A stretch of 64,000 nucleotides of DNA from Austwickia chelonae (GTDB taxonomy: Bacteria > Actinomycetota > Actinomycetes > Actinomycetales > Dermatophilaceae): positions 2,294,001 to 2,358,000 of the forward strand of contig NZ_CP031447.1 in NCBI RefSeq assembly GCF_003391095.1. The letters run 5' to 3'. How positions within the stretch are numbered: position 1 is the stretch's first letter; each line of letters begins with the position of its first letter. Made by a program: the position numbers and the translations under genes. The notes beneath the pieces were generated by a model. The model searched no databases, was not told the origin of the DNA, and was given only the letters and a program-made list of their open reading frames with translations. Positions 28,240-36,287 of the stretch are shown here, one piece after another.

Positions 28240-28836
28240 TCACTGGCTGCCTTCTCCGGGCACTCCGTGGAGAACGAGCTCTTCGATCACATCCACCGCA
28301 TCACCCAGGACGAATGGCAATTCCTTGCGCTCAGCGGCATTGAAATCCCGGAGAACGAAATCCCCCGGAGATTGTTTCCCGGGCGGGCGTCCGATACCCA
28401 CCCTGACCCGCACATAGTCGCGGGTACGCAAGGCCGAGGAAATCGACCGTAAACCGTTGTGCCCGGCTTCACTCCCGCCTCGCCGCAGACGCACCTGCCC
28501 GAAAGGGGTCTCCAAGTCGTCATGCACAACGATCACCGATGTCGGTGCAACGGAGAAGAAAGCGGCCAGCGCAGCCGTCGGCGCGCCGGACTCGTTCATA
28601 TACGCCAACGGCCGAGCCGCAACGATCCGCGGACCTGGCTTCCCCCCAGGCAGTACCCCCAGCCGCGCTTCTGCCACCGAAGCACGCGCCTTGTGCGAAC
28701 GGAAGGACACAGAACATCGGGAAGCAATCTCATCGATCACCATCGAACCGACGTTATGGCGATTCCCCACATACTCCCGGCCAGGATTCCCCAGCCCGAT
28801 GATCAAAGCGGGATCCAGGATGGAATGGGATATCAC
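28240..28836 (-). CDS. pth: Peptidyl-tRNA hydrolase
   Basis: A 198-residue enzyme that recycles peptidyl-tRNA released from stalled ribosomes. IIGLGNPGREY, RHNVGSMVID (catalytic His) and HDDLE plus RRGGSEAGHNGLRSI are complete family signatures. I place the start at GTG 28836 because the only upstream option (GTG 28899) would begin inside the rplY terminator hairpin. No Shine-Dalgarno is visible before 28836; the region is occupied by the hairpin's 3' arm, only 7 nt away. Translation may depend on unfolding of that stem or on a leaderless transcript. Confidence 0.93.
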   Translation of the reverse strand: MISHSILDPALIIGLGNPGREYVGNRHNVGSMVIDEIASRCSVSFRSHKARASVAEARLGVLPGGKPGPRIVAARPLAYMNESGAPTAALAAFFSVAPTSVIVVHDDLETPFGQVRLRRGGSEAGHNGLRSISSALRTRDYVRVRVGIGRPPGKQSPGDFVLRDFNAAERKELPFVLGDAVDVIEELVLHGVPGEGSQ

Positions 28837-28843
28837 CGAACCA

Positions 28844-28891
28844 GGGTAACGGTCGGGAATCTGCCCGCAGAACGCGGCCCGACCGTTACCC
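28844..28891 (-). terminator. Perfect 14-bp hairpin between rplY and pth
   Basis: Positions 28844-28857 and 28878-28891 are exact reverse complements with a 20-nt loop. On the minus strand it starts 15 nt after the rplY stop and ends 7 nt before the pth GTG. It therefore doubles as terminator or attenuator and as the immediate leader of pth. Confidence 0.7.
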
Positions 28892-28906
28892 TCGAGCACT
28901 AAACGA

Positions 28907-29527
28907 TCAGGCGTTCTCTCCGGCCTCGTCCTTTTCGATACCGGCTTCAGCCTCGGCCTCGGCCAGTTCGGCTTCCAGCGCCTCGGCGGAAATCGCCTGA
29001 GAAATGTTCACCACGAGGGTGTCCGCTTCGGAGACCAGGTTGACCCCGGCAGGCAGCGCGATGTCGGAAGCGTGGATCTGGGTTCCGGCAGCCAGGCCCT
29101 CGACAGAGACCTCGACAACGGTCGGGATGTGAGTGGCCTCGGCCTCGACCTGGAGGGTCTGGGCCTCCACGCTCACCAGGGTCTCCGGCGCGGCATTGCC
29201 GACCGTGGTGACGGTGACGTCTACGCCGACCTTCTCACCGCGCTGCACGACCACCAGGTCGATGTGCTCGATGATCGGCTTGAGGACGTCACGCTGCACG
29301 TCCTTGACCAGAACCATCTGGTCCTTGCCCTCGATGGAGAGGTTCAGCACAGCGTTCTGCACCTTGACCGCCAGCATGGTCTCGTGGCCGGGAAGGGTCA
29401 GGTGGACCGGCTCGGTGCCGTGGCCGTAGAGAACCGCGGGGATCTTGTGCGCGCGGCGCACCCGACGGGCAGCGCCCTTACCGAACTCGGTGCGCTTCTC
29501 AGCAATGATGGTGACGGCGTCGGACAT
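28907..29527 (-). CDS. rplY: 50S ribosomal protein L25 / general stress protein Ctc
   Basis: A 206-residue long-form L25. Residues 1-95 are the 5S rRNA-binding L25 domain (EFGKGAARRVRR, IPAVLYGHG). Residues 96-190 are the TL5/Ctc C-terminal beta domain. Residues 190-206 form an acidic Ala/Glu tail common in actinobacteria. ATG 29527 has GAGGAG 6 nt upstream; longer in-frame starts read through low-quality sequence. Confidence 0.93.
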   Translation of the reverse strand: MSDAVTIIAEKRTEFGKGAARRVRRAHKIPAVLYGHGTEPVHLTLPGHETMLAVKVQNAVLNLSIEGKDQMVLVKDVQRDVLKPIIEHIDLVVVQRGEKVGVDVTVTTVGNAAPETLVSVEAQTLQVEAEATHIPTVVEVSVEGLAAGTQIHASDIALPAGVNLVSEADTLVVNISQAISAEALEAELAEAEAEAGIEKDEAGENA

Positions 29528-29970
29528 CTTCTTCTCCTCGTTGGACAGGGGTTCGAAATAATCGAATCTTCCTGCCTCGACGCGGGAAAACGCGCGGACA
29601 ACCGCAGCCGGAGAACGAACCGTCCAGACCACATCCCGCGTCGATCACGGATCACCGACGACTTCACAGTCCGCGCGGTATCCCTCGCCGAGGCAAGTCT
29701 TCATGATAGCGGGCTCCCGGAAGTGCGCCCATCGACACCGATGTCGCCCTCTGCCCCCGGCGATAGACAACAGATGAACCTGCTACCGGCTCAACAACGC
29801 ACAGCCAGCTCCCACTTTTCGGGAAAGTGGCCAGGGTGCTGCCTCGACAACTAGACTGAGCGTTCGTTCTGAACGTTTGCCCATTTCTGATTCGGGCACG
29901 AGAACTTCCCGGCCACGTCCATCACTCCACCGCACCTGACGCTGCACCGTCACCCGTCGCAGGCGAGGGG
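29528..29970. promoter_or_regulatory. Intergenic region between rplY and the tandem hydrolase gene
   Basis: This 443-nt divergent gap should hold both promoters. On the minus strand TATCAT near 29704-29709 is a possible -10 element for rplY, but its -35 is poor. On the plus side CGTTC and GAACG at about 29861-29875 form a weak dyad. I see no gene or structured RNA of note. Confidence 0.3.
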
Positions 29971-31899
29971 ATGACCTGTGAACCAACGCTCGAGACCGAT
30001 ACACGGCTCAGCATGTCCCCAAGATCGCCGTGCACACTGGCACATCCTCCCGTCCATGTCCCGACCCCGGAGCGGATCCGACAACGAATGAGCCTCGCCG
30101 CATTGCCTCGAGCCCGCGCTGAACTCCAGCCAGGCCAGATCGTCCCCACTTGGGTGCCATCTCCCAGCGGCGCGCTGTCCACCATCGTCCATCTTCCGCA
30201 CAGCGACCGCGCCCGTGGCGCCGTGATCACTCTGCCCAGCCTCGGCGCGAGCCAGAACGATGCCTTCCCCGGTCTCTCCGAGCTCAGCGACGGACTGGCC
30301 CGAGCAGGCTACGTGGTGCTCTGTGCAGATTGGTCCGGAACCGGTGAATCCGCGACTCCCGACCCGACCAGTACCCCGTCGACCGGTCGGTGGCTCGACG
30401 ACGTCGCGGCCCTGGCCCACTACGCCCGGGAGACCCTGCACCAGGACTCGGTCAGCCTGGTGGCCTGGGAGCTGGGCGCGATGATCGCTGCCCTCGCCGC
30501 CGGCGACCCGGTCAGTCGTCGATGGGCCCAGCCCGGCCGCTCCCCTTATTCGTCGGTGGTACTCATCGATCCCCCGGCCACCGGGGTCGAATGGTTGCAG
30601 GACCGTCTCCCCGGACACACCCGGGCCCTGGCCGGATCCGGGTCCGGCGTCGCGATCTCAGGAATCCAGCAGAGCGATATCGAGGCCATCGCCCGGCTCA
30701 GCCTGCCCACCGGACGATCGGACATGGCTCAGGACACCAGATTCTTGGTCGTCACCCGGCCTGACGAAGAACTCGCCCCCGGGCTGAGCCGCTATATCGA
30801 CGGTGTCGGCGCGCTGACCCGCCCGAGCCCAGCCCTGATCCGCGAACCCGGCCAGGAGTCCAAGGCCGTGGTCACCCATTCAACGTGGTCGGCCATCGAC
30901 GGATGGATCACCGCCGAACCTCTGGCCGAGAGCGTCGCACCCCGCTTCGACCCGGTCCGGTCGGCTCGGGTCACCCCTGCAGGAGTCGAAGAAGAGTACG
31001 TCGACGTCCAAGGCCTGCCCGGCGTCCTCACCCGGCCGCTGGGCCCCCCTCGCGGCGCCTTGGTCCTCCTCCCACCCGTCGGGGCACACCGAGTGGGCCC
31101 GGTCGGACACGGCTGGGTGAAGCTGGCCCGGAATGCCGCCGAGCACGGCATCGCCACCCTACGACTGGACTACGGGGTCGCCGGGGGCAAAGCAGCCGTC
31201 GTCGTCACCGATGTCGAATACGACCGAGGCGCTGGGGTCAAAGCCAATATCGCCGCCGCCGAATGGCTCGCCGAGCGCACTGGACGGACCCCCGTCATCG
31301 TCGGTCTCGGGGCCAGCGGTTGGGGCGCCTTGCAGGCAGCTCGCTGGGCGCCGGTCTCCCGGGTGGTCAGCCTTGCGCAGGACGACTGGTCCACCATGCC
31401 CCTGGATCTCCTCGACCCCACTGCTCCTCGTCAGATCCAGCCGCCTCCTGCGCCCCGCAGCTGGAAGCAGCGACTCTGGTCCTGGTTCGCAGCGATCGCC
31501 GACCCGCCCGGTTATGCCCGGCCCTACGAGCCTCCTCACCAAACCCCTCATCCCTTGCTGGAAGGAGCCACTCGCCGCGGGATCGCCTGTGACCTCTTCC
31601 TGACCCAGTCCGGGGCCGAGGAGTTCCGGCGCGCCTACGGGCATGACGCGGTACGCGTACTGCAAGGCCAGGGCGCCGAAGTCACCATGCGCGTCGTCTC
31701 CTGGTCCGACCAGCGTCTCCTGGAACCCACCGCGCTGGAGGACGCCCTGGACTACATCCTCGACTGCACGCTGGCCACCCGCGGCGAACCACGCATCGGC
31801 ATGGACCGTCTGCCCCCGGTCTTTCCCGGCCCGCCGTACTCTTCTCCCCCAGCAGGCGGGCTACCGCCCATGCTCGGGTTGCCTGGCCCCCCATCGTGA
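29971..31899 (+). CDS. Tandem alpha/beta-hydrolase-like protein with degenerate active sites
   Basis: A 642-residue protein with two hydrolase-like halves. The first (about 82-310) opens with GAVITLPSLGASQND and reaches CADWSGTGES, a typical beta-strand and loop. Its nucleophile elbow reads VAWELGA (164-170), with Glu where serine is expected. The second (about 360-600) has GALVLLPPVGAHRVG and RLDYGVAGG; its elbow reads GLGASGWGAL (445-454), retaining S449 in an atypical register. The C-terminus is proline-rich. No signal peptide is seen. The start is uncertain: ATG 29971 has GAGGGG directly against it, and ATG 30013 or 30088 are options. It may be a binding or regulatory protein rather than an active esterase. 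It has no counterpart in the usual rplY-prs neighbourhood. Confidence 0.6.
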   Translation: MTCEPTLETDTRLSMSPRSPCTLAHPPVHVPTPERIRQRMSLAALPRARAELQPGQIVPTWVPSPSGALSTIVHLPHSDRARGAVITLPSLGASQNDAFPGLSELSDGLARAGYVVLCADWSGTGESATPDPTSTPSTGRWLDDVAALAHYARETLHQDSVSLVAWELGAMIAALAAGDPVSRRWAQPGRSPYSSVVLIDPPATGVEWLQDRLPGHTRALAGSGSGVAISGIQQSDIEAIARLSLPTGRSDMAQDTRFLVVTRPDEELAPGLSRYIDGVGALTRPSPALIREPGQESKAVVTHSTWSAIDGWITAEPLAESVAPRFDPVRSARVTPAGVEEEYVDVQGLPGVLTRPLGPPRGALVLLPPVGAHRVGPVGHGWVKLARNAAEHGIATLRLDYGVAGGKAAVVVTDVEYDRGAGVKANIAAAEWLAERTGRTPVIVGLGASGWGALQAARWAPVSRVVSLAQDDWSTMPLDLLDPTAPRQIQPPPAPRSWKQRLWSWFAAIADPPGYARPYEPPHQTPHPLLEGATRRGIACDLFLTQSGAEEFRRAYGHDAVRVLQGQGAEVTMRVVSWSDQRLLEPTALEDALDYILDCTLATRGEPRIGMDRLPPVFPGPPYSSPPAGGLPPMLGLPGPPS

Positions 31900-31905
31900 A
31901 CGAGC

Positions 31906-31948
31906 TCGGCCGCTGCCCCCAGGGATGTTCCCCGTGAGCAGCGGCCGA
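31906..31948. terminator. Convergent terminator hairpin between the hydrolase gene and prs
   Basis: TCGGCCGCTGC (31906-31916) pairs with GCAGCGGCCGA (31938-31948), an 11-bp perfect stem with a 21-nt loop. It lies between two converging genes and can serve both. Confidence 0.7.
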
Positions 31949-31974
31949 AGCAGGTTCTTCTCCCGCAGGACCGA

Positions 31975-32955
31975 TCAGTTCGGCGGGTCGAACAGGCTGG
32001 TCACCGACCCGTCCTCGAAGACCTCATGGATCGCCTGGCTGATCAGCGGCGCGATCGAGAGGACCTGAAGCTTCTCGAACTGCTTCTCCGGCGGGATCGG
32101 CAGCGTGTTGGTGACGATCACCTCACGGGCCACCGAGCTCTTCAACCGTTCGACAGCCGGGTCGGAGAAGATCGCGTGGGTCGCGGCGATGACGACACTC
32201 TTCGCTCCGGCCTTCACCAAGGCATCTGCAGCCTGGCAGATGGTGCCGCCAGAGTCGATCATGTCGTCGACCAGGATGCAGGTGCGACCGGCGACATCCC
32301 CGACCACTCGGTTCGCGACCGACTGGTTGGGACGGGAGATGTCCCGCGTCTTGTGGATGAAGGCCAGCGGTGCTCCGCCGAGCTTCTTGCTCCACTGTTC
32401 GGCAACCTTGATCCGCCCGGCGTCCGGAGAGACGATCGCGAGGTCTTCCTGGCCGTAATGCTCCATCACGTAGTCCGACAGGAGCGGCAGCGCCTGGAGG
32501 TGGTCCACCGGGCCGTCGAAGAACCCCTGGATCTGAGCCGTGTGCAGGTCGACGCAGATCAGACGGTCGGCGCCCGCAGCTTTGAACAGGTCAGCCATCA
32601 ACCGGGCAGAGATCGGTTCCCGCCCGCGGTGCTTCTTGTCCTGTCGGGCGTACCCGTAGAAGGGCAGTACCACGGTGATCCGCTTCGCCGAGGCACGCTT
32701 GAGTGCGTCGACCATGATCAGGTGCTCCATCATCCATTCGTTGATGGGAGCGGTGTGGCTCTGGATGCAGAAGGCGTCGCTGCCGCGGACCGACTGCTCG
32801 AAACGCACGTAGATCTCGGAGTTCGCGAACTCGTAGGCAGTGGTCGGTACGACGTGGATACCCAGCCCGGTGGCGACCTCTTCGGCCAGGGTGGGGTGGG
32901 CCCGTCCGGAGAGCACCATCAGGCTCTTCTCGGTGGTGCGTTTCAGGCTGGTCAT
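31975..32955 (-). CDS. prs: Ribose-phosphate pyrophosphokinase
   Basis: A 326-residue class I PRPP synthetase making phosphoribosyl diphosphate for nucleotide, histidine, tryptophan and decaprenyl-phosphoryl-arabinose-type pathways. The flexible loop RQDKKHRGREPISARLMAD, the ribose-5-phosphate loop VDDMIDSGGTI, and DLHTAQIQGFFD are intact. ATG 32955 overlaps the glmU stop by 4 nt, so the pair is translationally coupled, as in many actinobacteria. Confidence 0.95.
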   Translation of the reverse strand: MTSLKRTTEKSLMVLSGRAHPTLAEEVATGLGIHVVPTTAYEFANSEIYVRFEQSVRGSDAFCIQSHTAPINEWMMEHLIMVDALKRASAKRITVVLPFYGYARQDKKHRGREPISARLMADLFKAAGADRLICVDLHTAQIQGFFDGPVDHLQALPLLSDYVMEHYGQEDLAIVSPDAGRIKVAEQWSKKLGGAPLAFIHKTRDISRPNQSVANRVVGDVAGRTCILVDDMIDSGGTICQAADALVKAGAKSVVIAATHAIFSDPAVERLKSSVAREVIVTNTLPIPPEKQFEKLQVLSIAPLISQAIHEVFEDGSVTSLFDPPN

Positions 32956-34427
32956 CGCTGTTCGTCCTCTGCTCGCGCCGTCTCGGCCCCATGTTCTTGC
33001 GCCGTTCGGGCGGACTGTGCCGCCGCCGCGGATTTCGTACCGGCTCGCCGCCGTTCCACCCAGCCGTCGACATTTCGTTGACGGGAGCGGGCCACCGCGA
33101 TCTGTCCGGGGTCGGTGTCATCGGTCAGCGCCGACCCGGCCGCGACATAGCAGCCATCGGCGACGGTCACCGGAGCGACCAGTACTGTCTGGCTACCGAC
33201 GAAGGAGTGCTTACCGACGACGGTGGGGTGCTTGGCCACCCCGTCGTAATTGGCGAAGATCGTGCCGGCGCCGATGTTCGCGCCTTCTCCGATGGTCGCG
33301 TCACCGCAGTAGGTCAGATGCGGGACCTTCGCGCCTTCCCCGATCACGGCGTTCTTCGTCTCGACGAAACCACCGATCTTGCCCTTGGCGCCCAGCCTGG
33401 TGCCCGGGCGCAGGTAGCTGAACGGGCCGACGGTGGCGCCCGCACCGATCAGGGCGTGGTGGGCCTCGGTCCGCTTCACCTCGGCAGCGTCGCCGATCTC
33501 ACAGGACTCGATGGTGCAGTCCGGGCCGATCACGGCATCGGCCCCGATGGTCGTCGCGCCCAGCAACTGGCAGTTGGGCCGCACGACCGTGTCCTGCCCG
33601 ATCGTGACATCGGCGTCGATCCAGGTCGTGGCGGGGTCGACCACGGTCACACCGGCCCGCATCCAGCCTTCCACGATGCGCCGATTCAGCTCGGCTCCCA
33701 TACGTGCCAGCTGTACCCGGTCGTTGACGCCCTCGGTCTGCCACAGGTCGTCGATCAGGTGGGCGCGCACACGCATACCCCGAGCACGGGCAATGGCCAG
33801 GACATCGGTGAGGTACTTCTCGCCCTGGGCGTTGTCGGTGCCCACCTCGGTGAGCGCCTCACGGAGCAGCGCGCCGTCGAAGGCATAGATCCCGGAGTTG
33901 ATCTCGCAGATCTCCAATTGCCCTTGGGTAGCGTCCTTCTGCTCGACGATGCCGGCCACCGATCCATCGGCGTCGCGCAGGATACGCCCGTATCCGGTGG
34001 GGTCGGGCACGACCGCGGTGATGACGGAAGCGCCGCAGGAATCCGCCTCGTGGGCGGCGAGCATCTTTTCGAGGGTCTGAGAGGTCAGCATCGGGACGTC
34101 GCCGTAGGTCACCAGGACGGTGCCTTCGACGTCTCCAGGCAAAGCTGCCAGACCACATTCGGCGGCGCGGCCGGTTCCTTTGATCTCGTCCTGGTCTGCG
34201 ACCACGGCCTGCGGCGCCACCTCTGCGACGTGGTCGGCGACCTTGTCACGTTCGTGGCGGACGACCACGGCCAGGTGGCAGGGGTCGAGCCCTTGGGCGG
34301 CGGTGATCGCGTGCCCGAGGAGCGTACGCCCCCCGATCGCGTGCAACACCTTGGGAGTTGCTGACTTCATCCGCGTCCCCTCGCCCGCGGCGAGGATGAT
34401 GACGGCGGCTGGACGGCTGACGGTCAC
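32952..34427 (-). CDS. glmU: Bifunctional UDP-GlcNAc pyrophosphorylase/glucosamine-1-phosphate acetyltransferase
   Basis: A 491-residue enzyme making UDP-GlcNAc for peptidoglycan and other glycans. Residues 1-235 are the uridylyltransferase domain with LAAGEGTRMKSATPKVLH. Residues 260-450 are a left-handed beta-helix acetyltransferase with repeated hexapeptides (VIGPDCTIESCEIG). A 40-residue Ala/Arg/Glu-rich tail follows. GTG 34427 has GGAG 7 nt upstream; longer in-frame starts give a low-complexity stretch. Confidence 0.94.
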   Translation of the reverse strand: MTVSRPAAVIILAAGEGTRMKSATPKVLHAIGGRTLLGHAITAAQGLDPCHLAVVVRHERDKVADHVAEVAPQAVVADQDEIKGTGRAAECGLAALPGDVEGTVLVTYGDVPMLTSQTLEKMLAAHEADSCGASVITAVVPDPTGYGRILRDADGSVAGIVEQKDATQGQLEICEINSGIYAFDGALLREALTEVGTDNAQGEKYLTDVLAIARARGMRVRAHLIDDLWQTEGVNDRVQLARMGAELNRRIVEGWMRAGVTVVDPATTWIDADVTIGQDTVVRPNCQLLGATTIGADAVIGPDCTIESCEIGDAAEVKRTEAHHALIGAGATVGPFSYLRPGTRLGAKGKIGGFVETKNAVIGEGAKVPHLTYCGDATIGEGANIGAGTIFANYDGVAKHPTVVGKHSFVGSQTVLVAPVTVADGCYVAAGSALTDDTDPGQIAVARSRQRNVDGWVERRRAGTKSAAAAQSARTAQEHGAETARAEDEQR

Positions 34428-34708
34428 AGGTGTGCTCCGTGGGCTCGACGACGGGTGCGGGGGCGGTGGACGAGCCCCACGTAGACCGGACGAGTGGCCG
34501 CGGCCTGGCGGGGCGCCGACGCCGCCTGCCATGCTACCGCCGCCAGGTGTCCTCCGACTGCTCCGGGCGGGAAAGGCGCTCTCCGGGGCGGAATCGCCGT
34601 GGCTGCCTTGACGCACTCGAGGAGGCCTGAGCGGATGTTGTCGGTGCGATTGCTCGAGAAAGCAGACCGCCGCAGGTCACCAGGCCCAACCCATGTGACC
34701 TGAGTGGA

Positions 34709-34790
34709 TGGCTCCCCGGGATGGAATCGAACCATCGTCGCTAGTCCTGATTCAAAGTCAGGCGGGCCCTGCCAGCAGACCAACCGGGGA
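34709..34790 (-). tRNA. tRNA-Gln(UUG), with encoded CCA
   Basis: The acceptor stem (34784-34790 with 34713-34719), anticodon arm CCTGA/TCAGG with loop CTTTGAA (UUG), and T-arm with loop TTCGATT are intact. CCA is encoded at 34709-34711. By my folding the variable region is nine nucleotides, longer than the usual four or five, and the D-to-anticodon junction has one extra base. Its place beside glmU matches mycobacteria. Confidence 0.88.
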
Positions 34791-34896
34791 ATGCGCACTC
34801 CGGGAGACATGTCTCCCGACGTCCACCACAGCCTAGTCCAAGACAGACCGGACACCCGCAACCGAGGTGTAAGGACGCTGAGACAGAATAGGGCAT

Positions 34897-35568
34897 GTGA
34901 CGACGAGCAGGACCGATGGGACCCCCCGAGGGCGAATGACCGGCCGACAAAGACGAGAGCAACTCATCGGCATAGGCCGTGCTGCCTTCGCGCAAAAGGG
35001 ATTCGAGGCGACGACCGTCGAGGAGATCGCCAACCGCGCAGGGGTCAGCAAACCTGTCGTCTACGAGCACTTCGGCGGCAAGGAGGGCCTCTACGCCGTG
35101 GTCGTCGACCGGGAGATCGAGATCCTCCTGGGCATGATCACCCGATCCCTGACCAGCTCGGGCAACCCTCATGTCCTCGTGGAACGCGCTGCTCTCGCCC
35201 TGCTGGACTACATCGAGAACAGCTCGGACGGATTCCGGATCCTGGTACGCGACTCGCCCACCGGTCAGACCACCGGCAACTTCGCCTCGCTCATGAGCGA
35301 TGTCGCCAGCCAGGTCGAATATCTGCTGGCGGCCGAGTTCCGACGCCGGGATCTCGACCCGGACAATGCCCCGATGTACGCCCAGATGCTGGTGGGCATG
35401 GTGGCGCTGTGCGGACAGTGGTGGCTGGACTCTCCCCGGCAGGCCAAGGACGAGGTGGCCGCCCATGTCGTCAACCTGGCCTGGAACGGGCTGGCCGGGC
35501 TGGAGGCTACGCCTCATCTCCGCGACCGGGAACACCTCGCTCGCCGAAAAGGGGCTGCGACGGACTAG
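34897..35568 (+). CDS. TetR/AcrR family transcriptional regulator
   Basis: A 223-residue repressor. Residues 15-62 form the HTH: REQLIGIGRAAFAQKGFE, then TTVEEIANRAGVSKPVVYEHFGGKEGLY. The rest is the all-helical ligand-binding and dimerisation domain. The GTG start follows AGGGCAT, and the transcript may be nearly leaderless. Its location between glmU/tRNA-Gln and the mfd-side neighbourhood resembles mycobacterial gene order. The ligand and targets are unknown. Confidence 0.88.
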   Translation: MTTSRTDGTPRGRMTGRQRREQLIGIGRAAFAQKGFEATTVEEIANRAGVSKPVVYEHFGGKEGLYAVVVDREIEILLGMITRSLTSSGNPHVLVERAALALLDYIENSSDGFRILVRDSPTGQTTGNFASLMSDVASQVEYLLAAEFRRRDLDPDNAPMYAQMLVGMVALCGQWWLDSPRQAKDEVAAHVVNLAWNGLAGLEATPHLRDREHLARRKGAATD

Positions 35569-35679
35569 CACCGTCTTCAGCCCTCCCGCTGCCCCGCGCC
35601 GATGCGGCCACCCTGCCAGGCCGTACGGCTCTGTCGGTACCGCTGCAGTGCGTCGCAGAATCCACACCCACACACTAGT

Positions 35680-35689
35680 TCGATATCGA
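35680..35689. promoter_or_regulatory. 10-bp palindrome upstream of the MarR gene
   Basis: TCGATATCGA is a perfect palindrome ending 16 nt before the MarR-family start codon, in a position that would overlap a promoter or early transcript. MarR regulators commonly bind such short AT-centred dyads and autoregulate. Confidence 0.4.
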
Positions 35690-35705
35690 GAAACTCGCCG
35701 ATAGG

Positions 35706-36236
35706 ATGACACGCATGGCAGCACCGGGGATCCAGCCATCACGCACGGACGAGGTCGACCTCATCGTCGCAGCCTGGCAACGGGAGACACCCCATCTCGA
35801 CGTCGAACCCCTCCAGGTCCTCTCGCGGCTAGCCAGGCTCTCCCGGCATCTCGACCGGGCCCGCAAAGCAGCCTTCGCGCAGCATCACCTCGAGGTCTGG
35901 GAATTCGACGTCATCTCCGCACTGCGACGCAGCGGGGACCCCTACGAGCTCTCCCCCGGAGATCTCGTCAAACAGACCCTCTCCACCAGCGGAACCATGA
36001 CCAACCGGATCGACCGACTCGTCGACCGTGGCCTCGTCGAACGTTTCCCGGACCCCGAGGACCGTCGTGGAGTCCGAGTACGCCTGACCGAACACGGCCG
36101 TGCCCTCAGCGAGGACGCTCTCGCCGGGCTCCTCGACCACGAACGAGGAATTCTGGAGAGTCTCGGCGCCACAGAACGACAGGAGCTCGCGGAACTCCTG
36201 GCCCGCCTCATGGCACCCTTCGAGAACGGCCACTGA
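35706..36236 (+). CDS. MarR family transcriptional regulator
   Basis: A 176-residue winged-helix regulator. Residues 85-150 contain SPGDLVKQTLSTSGTMTNRIDRL, the recognition helix, then the wing DRRGVRVRLTEHG. The length and N-terminal helix agree with MarR/OhrR relatives; no conserved reactive Cys is present, so a peroxide-sensing OhrR mode is unlikely. ATG 35706 or ATG 35715 may be used. A palindrome sits 16 nt upstream. No divergent target gene is adjacent. Confidence 0.87.
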   Translation: MTRMAAPGIQPSRTDEVDLIVAAWQRETPHLDVEPLQVLSRLARLSRHLDRARKAAFAQHHLEVWEFDVISALRRSGDPYELSPGDLVKQTLSTSGTMTNRIDRLVDRGLVERFPDPEDRRGVRVRLTEHGRALSEDALAGLLDHERGILESLGATERQELAELLARLMAPFENGH

Positions 36237-36240
36237 CCCT

Positions 36241-36286
36241 CCCTGTGGCGGGGGCACGGCCCCACCGGGGCTGCCCCGCCACAGGG
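36241..36286. terminator. Bidirectional terminator between the MarR and ABC-F genes
   Basis: CCCTGTGGCGGGG (36241-36253) and CCCCGCCACAGGG (36274-36286) form a perfect 13-bp stem. The 20-nt interior folds into a second GCCCC/GGGGC stem with a 3-nt loop. It fills the gap between convergent genes. Confidence 0.8.
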
Positions 36287-36287
36287 A

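Noticed and set aside
27845-28243. 132-codon minus-strand frame between pth and the glycosylphosphotransferase
   Set aside because: No ribosome site, it crosses the pth terminator hairpin, and amino acid content is Arg/Ser/Gly-rich with no motif.
28837-28899. GTG 28899 as pth start
   Set aside because: The extra 21 residues would be encoded by the terminator stem and loop and have no counterpart in Pth enzymes.
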